Assembly (NCBI GenBank): GCA_938040725.1
Contig: CALHZX010000131.1
Coordinates: forward strand, 1-7,008
Source: an uncultured Actinomyces sp.
GTDB taxonomy: Bacteria; Actinomycetota; Actinomycetes; Actinomycetales; Actinomycetaceae
Direction: 5' to 3'
DNA: 7,008 nucleotides
Of the stretch, positions 1 to 5,881 are shown in pieces. How positions within the stretch are numbered: position 1 is the stretch's first letter; the number at the start of each line of letters is the position of its first letter. The notes beneath the pieces were generated by a model, which was given only the letters and a program-made list of their open reading frames with translations, did not search any database and was not told the DNA's origin. The position numbers and the translations under genes are program-made.

Positions 1-70
1 CGACCCAATCACCCCCTACCTCTAACCCCCACACACAGAAAAAATGACAGGCTCCCGGGAGTACTCTCGA

Positions 71-580
71 GAATGCCGTCGACGTACCGGGCAAGGACTC
101 CACGCACGTCGCTGGCGAGCCACGGACCCTCTCTACAAGACCCGCAGGGTACCGCACACCAGAGCCTCCCTGCTCGCCCCACGCCAACAACACCAAACAC
201 TCGATCTGTTCGCCAGCGACAAGCACGTCGCACTCGAAGTCACCTGGAGCATCTACCAGACCATCACCAGGCGCCTACCGCGCATGCGACACACGCGCGG
301 GCAAGACACTCATGCAAGACGAAATCACTCTCCTCAGCGCCAGCGGCCTCCCTACCTCCCTGACTGAAACCATCACTAGGCAGAACACTCAAACGCAGAG
401 CCGCGGACATCCTGACCTACTTCGACCACCCACACCCGCATGGTGGACCCACCGAAGCCGTCAACACACCGACCGAACACCTGCGCGGCTCCACCCCAGG
501 ACTTCCGTAACCTCACCCATCACATCACCCGAGCACTCCTCGAAACCCAAGGGCTCAAACCCCAACTACACCCCGAATGA
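71..580 (+). pseudogene. ISL3-family transposase, C-terminal remnant with three frameshifts
   Basis: This is the decayed end of a DDE transposase of the ISL3 family. The protein reads well only by changing frame. Bases 71-265 give DPLYKTRR, then HTRASLL and DKHVALEVTWSIYQ. Bases 273-377 give AYRACDTRAGKTLMQDEI and then GLPTSLTETIT. Bases 379-501 give GRTLKRRAADILTYFDHP and GGPTEAVN, where the Glu codon at 454-456 should be the last acidic residue of the catalytic triad. Bases 503-580 give FRNLTHHITRALLET and end QLHPE-stop. The shift near 378 looks like a 2-base deletion (a TITLGRTL reading would be restored by two C), and the one at 502 like a 1-base insertion. The N-terminal two thirds, including the other catalytic Asp residues, are outside the window or lost; the left limit is uncertain because an in-frame stop lies at 23-25. 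Family assignment rests on remembered ISL3 C-terminal motifs. It cannot make an active transposase. Confidence 0.85.
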
Positions 581-590
581 TGAGGAGCCC
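71..590 (+). mobile_element. right end of a degenerate ISL3-type insertion sequence
   Basis: The transposase remnant is followed, 3 bp after its stop, by GAGGAGCCC (582-590). Its reverse complement begins GGGCTCCTC, resembling the GGCTCTT-type termini I recall for ISL3 elements, so the right end of the element is probably near 590. The left end and its matching inverted repeat are not in the window, and no flanking target duplication can be tested. The boundary is therefore tentative, while the presence of an IS relic is well supported by the coding remnant. Confidence 0.55.
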
Positions 591-692
591 CGAACCACGA
601 TCGAACAACACGGCCACGAAGATACCCATAAGAGTACCTAACAGCCATGGCAAGTCCTCTTGTTACACCTACCGTGCTCCCAGCGTGGACAG

Positions 693-720
693 TTGACTCA
701 CATAGGTGCCGTGCTACGAT
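693..720 (+). promoter_or_regulatory. sigma70-type promoter of the three-gene cassette
   Basis: A -35 box TTGACT (693-698) and a -10 box TACGAT (715-720) are separated by 16 bp, each one or two bases from consensus. The predicted start of transcription is near 727, giving a leader of about 68 nt before the first ATG at 795. The promoter lies just outside the IS remnant. A 7-bp direct repeat CCGTGCT (672-678 and 709-715) flanks the -35 box, with the second copy covering the spacer end and first base of the -10 box, and could be an operator. Confidence 0.6.
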
Positions 721-777
721 GACAATCTGGAGCGCAGAGTCCAGGGGGTTTCCACACTTGTCGAACCCCACCTTCAC

Positions 778-783
778 GAAAGG
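778..783 (+). promoter_or_regulatory. ribosome binding site (GAAAGG) of the 71-aa gene
   Basis: GAAAGG stands 11 bases before the ATG at 795. The spacing is slightly long but no other start codon in this frame follows the stop at 720-722, so this site supports 795 as the start. Confidence 0.45.
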
Positions 784-794
784 CAGATTCGGTC

Positions 795-1010
795 ATGTCT
801 GTAGCCATAACACAACCCACAACGTCGAGGGAAAGCTACACAGAAGGCATACATATTTGGCATTCATTGTCGCAAGCAGAGCAGGAATTGGCTCCGCGCG
901 AACTAGCACAGATGATCGCCGAGCGTGGGCACCTGCCCTTAGCTGTAGCAGCTGCGGTCGTCGCATCGGTCCGAGCCTCAGAGCTAATTTATTGGATCAA
1001 CAATGAGTGA
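795..1010 (+). CDS. small hypothetical protein, first gene of the cassette
   Basis: I do not recognise this 71-aa protein. It has no signal peptide, no cysteines and no obvious membrane segment. Residues 1-20 are polar. Residues about 25-66 look helical: a charged stretch (PRELAQMIAERG) leads through HLP into an Ala/Val-rich helix and ends in ELIYWI. That order loosely resembles the core of a winged helix, so a small regulator is possible, but this is weak. The case for a real gene is its position: it starts 68 nt after the predicted transcription start, has a GAAAGG site, and its stop overlaps the next gene by 8 bp (the next ATG is at 1003), typical of translational coupling. A longer reading in another frame, starting at 647, would begin upstream of the predicted transcript. 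Its job could be regulation, an antitoxin-like control, or a partner subunit of the enzyme encoded next. Confidence 0.6.
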   Translation: MSVAITQPTTSRESYTEGIHIWHSLSQAEQELAPRELAQMIAERGHLPLAVAAAVVASVRASELIYWINNE

Positions 1011-2517
1011 CTCACAAGAGATTTTGCCGATCGATCAGAAGAAAGTTCAACTACGCAAAACGAGACCCTCTCATTCATCAGCTTCTAGCGCAAGGGAGCG
1101 TCCCGAAGACCACGCAAGCGCACGGACACAGGGACAAGAAGTTAGGACCCCTTTTCAAAAGGACTTGGATCGCTTACTTTACAACTACTATACGCGCAGA
1201 CTCGCTCGTGTGACGCAGGTCGCCACCATCACCAATAGGTCTGACAGCGAACTCGATACCGCTCATCACGTTCCACGCAATCGCCTCACACATTCTCTCA
1301 AGGTTGGGCAGGTAGCAAGACGCACGGCTCACTACCTTTGCGGCGGACACAACGCAAAACAAAACGAACAAGGTATCGAAACTGCGGGCGGAATTGACTT
1401 TGACGTCGCTGAATTTGCAGGACGCGCTCACGACATTGGCCACCCTCCTTTTGGGCACGCTGGCGAAGAGGTACTGAATGAGCTCGCTCACGAATGGAAA
1501 CTGAACGACGGCTTTGAGGGCAACGCTCAGACTTTCCGAATTCTAACGCAGCTCACACTCAAGGGCTTGAATACCGACGTGAAGACACGCAAAGGATTAG
1601 AAGGCGATCTTCCTAGAGGTTTGGACCTCACCTACGCCTCACTGGCGTCTGTCGTCAAGTATCCCAGAAGTAGCAAGGATTCAGATAAGTTTGGATACTA
1701 CGACGTCGATAAGCCGAGTTTCGACACGTACGTTCAACCACTTTTGTATCTTGATGACTTGGGGACACTAGAAGCACAGATAATGGACTGGTCGGATGAT
1801 GTTTCCTATGCAGTCCATGACATCGAAGACTTTGCATTTCAAGGAAAGATTCCTCTTCACACAATTTCCAATGGTTCGGCTGATGAATTTCTGGCGGAGG
1901 CTCGCGCCCTTCTTGAGGAGGAGCGGGATACAGATCGCAGATCCAAGTCCGACATTGATTCCATCATCAAACAGTTCAAGGATTACCTGGACAGCTTCTT
2001 CATGGTCCAACTCGGACACTCTGAATTTGACTACTGCCGAATGTCGCAATTCATTTCAACTGTGATTACAGACGCGAGTTTCGGAACATCTGTCGCGCAC
2101 GATGGTAAACTCAAAGTGACACCACACGCACGTGGCCTGATCACTATCCTTAAGCACTTGACATGGTACTACGTGATTGACCAACCGGAAATGCATGCAC
2201 AACAAGAGGGGAATAAACGGATCTTGAGGGCAGTCGCTTCAGAGTTGAAGGGAGTCGCGGAGGCCACCTACGCACGTCAAGACAGCGAAAAGAAGCAACC
2301 CACAAAGAAGAAGAAATCTAACATGTTGTCTATACCTCTTCGAGAGTCCGTTGAGAACGCCATTAAGCAATACTGTGACACAAGTGTGCCTTCTTTACGT
2401 AATGAACACAACTTGGAGAGCCTCGGTCTCGCACGCGGCGTGATCGACTACGTAGCAAGCCTCACCGAAGATGACGTATTCAACCTTTACCGACTTTACG
2501 GCCTTAGCGCACAGTGA
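1003..2517 (+). CDS. dGTPase-like HD-domain dNTP triphosphohydrolase
   Basis: A 504-aa protein of the dGTP triphosphohydrolase family, which cleaves dNTPs to deoxynucleoside and tripolyphosphate using a metal bound by an HD domain. Family landmarks appear in order: RTPFQKDLDRLL and TRRLARVTQV (48-73), RLTHSLKV with His97, RAHDIGHPPFGHAGEE with His143-Asp144 and His147/His152, FEGNAQTFRILT (171-182), SVVKYP (216-221), and MDWSDDVSYAVHDIEDF (261-277), where Asp265/266 supplies the last metal ligand. All metal ligands are present, so it should be active. It has a 45-residue polar N-terminal extension before the usual family start and a Lys-rich stretch at 430-438. It overlaps the upstream gene by 8 bp and has only a weak GGA site (994-996), so translation is probably coupled. 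Codon choice (TTA at Leu58 and Leu199) and lower G+C set it apart from the right-hand genes. Actinobacteria usually carry a housekeeping dgt near dnaG; this looks like a separate accessory copy. Substrate preference cannot be read from sequence. Confidence 0.92.
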   Translation: MSDSQEILPIDQKKVQLRKTRPSHSSASSARERPEDHASARTQGQEVRTPFQKDLDRLLYNYYTRRLARVTQVATITNRSDSELDTAHHVPRNRLTHSLKVGQVARRTAHYLCGGHNAKQNEQGIETAGGIDFDVAEFAGRAHDIGHPPFGHAGEEVLNELAHEWKLNDGFEGNAQTFRILTQLTLKGLNTDVKTRKGLEGDLPRGLDLTYASLASVVKYPRSSKDSDKFGYYDVDKPSFDTYVQPLLYLDDLGTLEAQIMDWSDDVSYAVHDIEDFAFQGKIPLHTISNGSADEFLAEARALLEEERDTDRRSKSDIDSIIKQFKDYLDSFFMVQLGHSEFDYCRMSQFISTVITDASFGTSVAHDGKLKVTPHARGLITILKHLTWYYVIDQPEMHAQQEGNKRILRAVASELKGVAEATYARQDSEKKQPTKKKKSNMLSIPLRESVENAIKQYCDTSVPSLRNEHNLESLGLARGVIDYVASLTEDDVFNLYRLYGLSAQ

Positions 2518-2544
2518 AGTTGAAACACAAACAATTTGAATCAA

Positions 2545-2550
2545 CTGGAG
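2545..2550 (+). promoter_or_regulatory. ribosome binding site (CTGGAG) deciding a GTG start
   Basis: CTGGAG ends 7 bases before the GTG at 2558, good spacing for a Shine-Dalgarno site. It selects this GTG, and the resulting N-terminus places the CYTH signature EFERK at residues 8-12, as in the family. Confidence 0.6.
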
Positions 2551-2557
2551 AATCGGT

Positions 2558-3232
2558 GTGACCGACATTCACGATTTCGAATTCGAAAGAAAGTTTCTAC
2601 TCAAAAGCGATACATCATTTCCCGACACAAACGGCTATTTCATTTTTCAAGCATTTCCATATCTCGGTAGTTCGTGTGGAATACGTGTACGGATGGAGGC
2701 ATCGATTCAAAGTGTCGACCAGATCATTCACGAGCACAGACTCAACCTTAAGCGGTTTGAGGACATTTCCTTCCTCATAGAGAATTGCAACTGCACTCAG
2801 GACAGCCTTTTAACAATCAAAGAGTCTGGCGGTGGACGCTCAGGAGTCAGGTACGAGAAGGAGACGACTGTCTCAACTAATGTTGTTCGATCCATACTAA
2901 TGGACGTTGCGCATAGAGATCCCCAAGCTGTCATTCTTAAGCGGCGTTACTCGCATATCATTTCCGATCAAAGACGTACATGGTCCTGGGAAGTTGATGC
3001 GTTTGAAGGGTTCAATGCTCCTCTCATTTTAGCGGAATGTGAGGATGCTGAGCCAGTGATTGATTTACTGATACCCGACTTCTGTCAACGAGAAGTCACT
3101 GGCGATATTCGATTCACGAACGCATATCTCGCGGTGCACCCATTTTCAACATGGCCGAACCAAGAGTTCTTGGCTCCGAGATTCTCAGAAGAGTTTGGTA
3201 CCAATACCTTCGAGGCAACCGATATTGACTGA
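2558..3232 (+). CDS. CYTH-domain (triphosphate tunnel metalloenzyme) protein
   Basis: A 224-aa protein that is almost entirely one CYTH domain, the eight-stranded barrel that binds triphosphate compounds in its tunnel. The signature ExExK is at 8-12 (EFERK). Basic residues expected to grip the triphosphate follow: Arg43 and Arg45 (GIRVRM), Lys88 (LTIK), Arg98 with Glu100/Glu102 (VRYEKE), and Lys128/Arg130 (ILKRRY). Acidic metal-binding positions are Asp147 (EVDAFEG), Glu160 and Glu162 (ILAECE). The family's closing motif is EVTGDIRFTNAYLA (179-192). All expected tunnel residues are present, so catalysis is likely. Known members are class IV adenylyl cyclases, thiamine triphosphatases and tripolyphosphatases; sequence alone does not choose. 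It begins 40 bp after the HD gene in the same direction and no promoter is seen between, so one operon is likely. It ends in tandem TGA codons (3230-3235). TTA at Leu85, Leu158 and Leu170 and a hand-counted 22/60 G+C near its start suggest acquired DNA. Confidence 0.9.
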   Translation: MTDIHDFEFERKFLLKSDTSFPDTNGYFIFQAFPYLGSSCGIRVRMEASIQSVDQIIHEHRLNLKRFEDISFLIENCNCTQDSLLTIKESGGGRSGVRYEKETTVSTNVVRSILMDVAHRDPQAVILKRRYSHIISDQRRTWSWEVDAFEGFNAPLILAECEDAEPVIDLLIPDFCQREVTGDIRFTNAYLAVHPFSTWPNQEFLAPRFSEEFGTNTFEATDID

Positions 3233-3260
3233 TGAGGTACGGGTGAGAACCTTTCCTCGT

Positions 3261-3283
3261 AAGAAGCATGCTTCTTGTTCCGT
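3261..3283 (+). terminator. possible terminator of the cassette (16-bp palindrome)
   Basis: A perfect 16-bp palindrome, AAGAAGCATGCTTCTT (3261-3276), can fold to a 6-bp stem with a CATG loop and is followed by GTTCCGTT. It lies 28 bp after the CYTH stop. The stem is A+T-rich and the U-run poor, so this is a weak terminator candidate; a protein-binding palindrome is the alternative. Confidence 0.35.
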
Positions 3284-3294
3284 TCGGAATTCTA

Positions 3295-3347
3295 GAACGT
3301 GCAATAGAGAGATTCGCAGCTTGTAGGAAGCTGCCGATTGCACGTTC
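3295..3347. repeat. nested inverted repeat (11-bp outer stem, 7-bp inner stem)
   Basis: GAACGTGCAAT (3295-3305) and ATTGCACGTTC (3337-3347) are perfect 11-bp inverted repeats. Between them lies a second perfect hairpin, GCAGCTT (3316-3322) and AAGCTGC (3328-3334), with a 5-nt loop. The two stems are separated on the left by 10 unpaired bases and on the right by only 2. It sits between convergent genes and has no U-run. It could be a structured 3' end of the cassette transcript, a recombination or protein-binding site, or part of a two-hairpin terminator. Confidence 0.7.
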
Positions 3348-3357
3348 GGCGGATGCC

Positions 3358-3388
3358 GCGGGCCCCGAGGATGCTCCTCGGGGCCCGC
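3358..3388 (-). terminator. strong G+C-rich hairpin terminator, PBP gene (possibly bidirectional)
   Basis: A perfect 14-bp stem pairs 3358-3371 with 3375-3388 around a 3-nt loop. It begins 23 bp beyond the stop of the penicillin-binding protein gene. No U-run follows on either strand, which is common for actinobacterial hairpin terminators. Lying between convergent genes, it may also stop read-through from the forward cassette. Confidence 0.75.
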
Positions 3389-3411
3389 AGCAGTGGCGCT
3401 AGGACACTCGG

Positions 3412-5739
3412 CTAGTTTCTTCGGCCGCCATTGTTATTGCCGGTGTTATTGTTCCCGCCATTGCCGTTGTTGGAACCGTTGCCGTTGTTCCCGTTTCCGT
3501 TATTGGAACCGTTCCCATTGCCGTTGTTGCCATTACCGTTATTTCCGTTCTCCGAACCCTCAGTAGGCTCGGCGGACGGGGTCTCCGTCGGGGTAGGCGT
3601 CTCGGTGGGCTGCGGAGCAGACTGCGGGGCCTCGCTCGTCGCGCTCGGCGCGGGCGTGGGCGTCGGCGCGTTACGCGCCTTGCGGTTGGACTTCACCTTC
3701 CACGTGAACTCGGTTTCCGTCAGGTCTGCGGTCGCGGGCTTCATGTAGTCCATCCACACGTCCACGGGCCAGTCACCGCCGTGGAACTGGCCGATGCCGC
3801 CAACGTCGTCGAGGGGAACAGAATTACCTTCGTCATCAGACTGGTACATCGACACGGTGGTGACCATGCCGGGCACGAAGCCCACGAACTGTGCGGAGAG
3901 CTGGTCGGAGGAGGTACCGGTCTTGCCCGCGGTCGTCAGTCGCGGAATCGAGGCGTTGACGCGGCTGGCCGTACCATCACCGCTCGTGACGGCCTCGAGG
4001 GCCGGCATGATCGAGGAGACTTCCTCGACGTCGAATACGCGCTTGGGGGCCACGTCGCCGCTGTAGAGCAGCTTGCCGTTCGAGTCCTCGACCTTCTTCA
4101 CGATGTGCGCGGTGACCCGCTCGCCGCCGTTTGCGATCGTCGAGTATGCGGTCGTCAGGTCGATGTTGTGCGGCGAGGAGGGGCCCAGGACGTTGAGGAT
4201 GTGATCGTTCAGGCCCAGCGTCTCCTCGGGGATACCCGCGTCGACCGCGGCCTTGCGCGTATTCTCGGGCTCCACGGCGTCATTGAGGCCCACGAACACC
4301 GTATTCATGGAGTACGCGGTGGCCTTTACCAGCGTCACGTCACCGAAAGAGTACCCGCCGTCGTTGAACACCGGCGTTTTCATGTCTCGGAAGTACTGGG
4401 GAGACTTGCCCGAATAGGTGTCGTTGACGGTGCCACCCGCGCGCGCGTTCGCCAGCAGCGCGAATGGCTTGAAGGACGAGCCCGCCATCGCAATATCCTG
4501 CGTGACAGCATTCTGCTGGCGCTGCTCGTAGTCCGCGCCCGCGTACTCGGCGAGAATCTCGCCCGTGGCCGGGTCCATCGACGACAAAGCGACGTGCTGA
4601 TGCGTCGGATCCCAGCCGCGGACCTCGTTCATGCCCTCGGCTGCCGCGACAGCCTGGTCCTGATGCTCCTTAACGATCGTGGAGGTGATGCGCAGGCCAC
4701 CCTGGCTGATCTTGTCCTCGTCGAACTGGCGGGAGGCGATGAGCTCCGACTTGACCTGAGCCATCAGGTAGCCGGTCGTGCCGCTCATCGACTCACTGTT
4801 GAGGGTGTCGGGGTCAATCGTCTCGGGGAAGACCGCGGAGTCGTGCTGCGCCTGAGTAATCCAGCCGTCCTCCAGCATGAGGTTCAGGTCGCGCTCCCAG
4901 CGCTCCTTCGCCTTGTCGGGGTTGACGGCCGGGTCCCACGCGGAGGGCGCGGGGATGACGGCAGCGAGGAGCGCCGACTCGGACAGCGTGAGCTGGTCGG
5001 CCCCGTGGCCGAAGTACGCTTGTGCGGCGGCGTCGATGCCGTAGGCACCGCGACCGAAGTAGATCGTGTTCATGTAGGCGCTGATGACCTCGTCCTTGGA
5101 CTTCTCGCGGTTGATCTTGATCGCCAAGACCGCTTCCTTGAGCTTGCCCGAGTACGACGTGGTCTCACCGACGTAATAGCGTTCAACGTACTGCTGGGTG
5201 AGCGTCGAAGCGCCCTGGCGAGCGCCGCCACGCAGGTTGTTGACGAGGGCGCGGAAGATACCCTTCAGGTCGACGCCAGAGTTCGTGTAGAACGTGCGGT
5301 CCTCGGAGGCGATGATCGCTTTGGAGACGTAGTCGGGCAGCGTCGTCGTGTCGATGATCTGACGATTGATCTCACCCAGGGTGCCCATCTCGGTCGTGCC
5401 ATCGGCGTAGTAGACGGTCGTCTTCTGCGCGAGGGCCAGATCGTCCGGCGCGGGCACGGTCAGCGTGTTGTAGAGGTACAGGAACACGGCCATGCCAGCA
5501 ATGAACACGCCCAGGAAGATGGTCAGAATTCCAAACCCAATGCGCTTGGCCCACCGGAATTTCTTCTTCGCGGGGCCCTTCTTACCGGCCGACGAGGCCG
5601 TGGCGGCCTTCTTGGAAGCACGCGACGAAGCGGCGGCGCGCGTCGCGCGCCGCGAGGGCAGGGCGTCGCGGTGCGACGCGCCCGAGCCGCCAGGCTCGAT
5701 GATGTCGTTCCAGTCGGACCGTCCGTTGTTAGTAGCCAC
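3412..5739 (-). CDS. bifunctional class A penicillin-binding protein (transglycosylase/transpeptidase)
   Basis: A 775-aa membrane-anchored enzyme that polymerises lipid II into glycan strands and cross-links the peptides outside the membrane. Residues 30-66 are an Ala/Lys/Arg-rich cytoplasmic head; one membrane helix spans about 67-91. The GT51 domain (about 100-270) shows ASEDRTFY with catalytic Glu146, GASTLTQQ (176-183), and KLKEAVLAIKINREKSKDE followed by YFGRGAYGI. The transpeptidase domain (about 375-665) shows SSFK with nucleophile Ser421 and Lys424, SMN (477-479) and KTGT (606-609). All catalytic motifs are present. The tail is Pro/Thr-rich (691-726) then Asn/Gly-rich (731-772), without PASTA domains. 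Translation starts at a GTG with AAAGGG seven bases upstream. It lies 142 bp downstream of gnd on the same strand, with a hairpin between them, so it is probably its own transcription unit. It resembles actinobacterial PonA-type proteins; I do not assign a symbol because several paralogues exist. Confidence 0.96.
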   Translation of the reverse strand: MATNNGRSDWNDIIEPGGSGASHRDALPSRRATRAAASSRASKKAATASSAGKKGPAKKKFRWAKRIGFGILTIFLGVFIAGMAVFLYLYNTLTVPAPDDLALAQKTTVYYADGTTEMGTLGEINRQIIDTTTLPDYVSKAIIASEDRTFYTNSGVDLKGIFRALVNNLRGGARQGASTLTQQYVERYYVGETTSYSGKLKEAVLAIKINREKSKDEVISAYMNTIYFGRGAYGIDAAAQAYFGHGADQLTLSESALLAAVIPAPSAWDPAVNPDKAKERWERDLNLMLEDGWITQAQHDSAVFPETIDPDTLNSESMSGTTGYLMAQVKSELIASRQFDEDKISQGGLRITSTIVKEHQDQAVAAAEGMNEVRGWDPTHQHVALSSMDPATGEILAEYAGADYEQRQQNAVTQDIAMAGSSFKPFALLANARAGGTVNDTYSGKSPQYFRDMKTPVFNDGGYSFGDVTLVKATAYSMNTVFVGLNDAVEPENTRKAAVDAGIPEETLGLNDHILNVLGPSSPHNIDLTTAYSTIANGGERVTAHIVKKVEDSNGKLLYSGDVAPKRVFDVEEVSSIMPALEAVTSGDGTASRVNASIPRLTTAGKTGTSSDQLSAQFVGFVPGMVTTVSMYQSDDEGNSVPLDDVGGIGQFHGGDWPVDVWMDYMKPATADLTETEFTWKVKSNRKARNAPTPTPAPSATSEAPQSAPQPTETPTPTETPSAEPTEGSENGNNGNGNNGNGNGSNNGNGNNGNGSNNGNGGNNNTGNNNGGRRN
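3424..3549 (-). repeat. Asn/Gly-coding tandem repeat at the 3' end of the PBP gene
   Basis: These bases code for residues 731-772, almost only Asn and Gly with a few Ser and one Thr. At DNA level TTGGAACCGTT recurs at 3470-3480 and 3503-3513, a 33-bp (11-codon) period matching the repeated GSNNGNG in the protein. The region is likely disordered and prone to length change by slippage in multiples of three. Confidence 0.75.
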
Positions 5740-5746
5740 GTATTCG

Positions 5747-5752
5747 CCCTTT
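5747..5752 (-). promoter_or_regulatory. ribosome binding site (AAAGGG) deciding the PBP GTG start
   Basis: On the minus strand AAAGGG stands seven bases before the GTG at 5739-5737. No better-placed ATG exists near it, and the predicted protein then has a normal-length cytoplasmic head before the membrane helix. Confidence 0.65.
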
Positions 5753-5823
5753 CAGCGGATTGTTATGTTCCTAGCCTAACGGTGTTTCCTAAAAGAACCC
5801 CAAAGTATGGTCCGCAACACAGC

Positions 5824-5852
5824 GGGTGGATGCGCTCACCGCGCACCCACCC
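5824..5852 (-). terminator. hairpin terminator of gnd
   Basis: Bases 5824-5835 pair with 5841-5852 around a 5-nt loop. In minus-strand RNA all 12 positions pair, counting one G-U, whereas the plus-strand RNA would have an A-C mismatch, which points to a minus-strand role. It begins 29 bp after the gnd stop and separates gnd from the penicillin-binding protein gene. No clear U-run. Confidence 0.65.
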
Positions 5853-5881
5853 CCTGCTACGAAGTGTTCCGTGTCCTCAGA

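Noticed and set aside
9..233. Minus-strand 74-codon frame in the left region
   Set aside because: Cys/Gly/Arg-rich shadow of the transposase remnant on the other strand, with no supporting signals.
647..1006. 119-codon forward frame overlapping the 71-aa gene
   Set aside because: It would begin upstream of the predicted transcription start and has no clear ribosome site. The 795-1010 frame has a better position, site and overlap with the next gene.
5753..5823. Promoter of the penicillin-binding protein gene (minus-strand TTGGGG and TAGGCT at 5773-5778)
   Set aside because: The -10-like box is weak and the spacing (about 19-20 bp) is too long; a promoter is probably here but I cannot place it.
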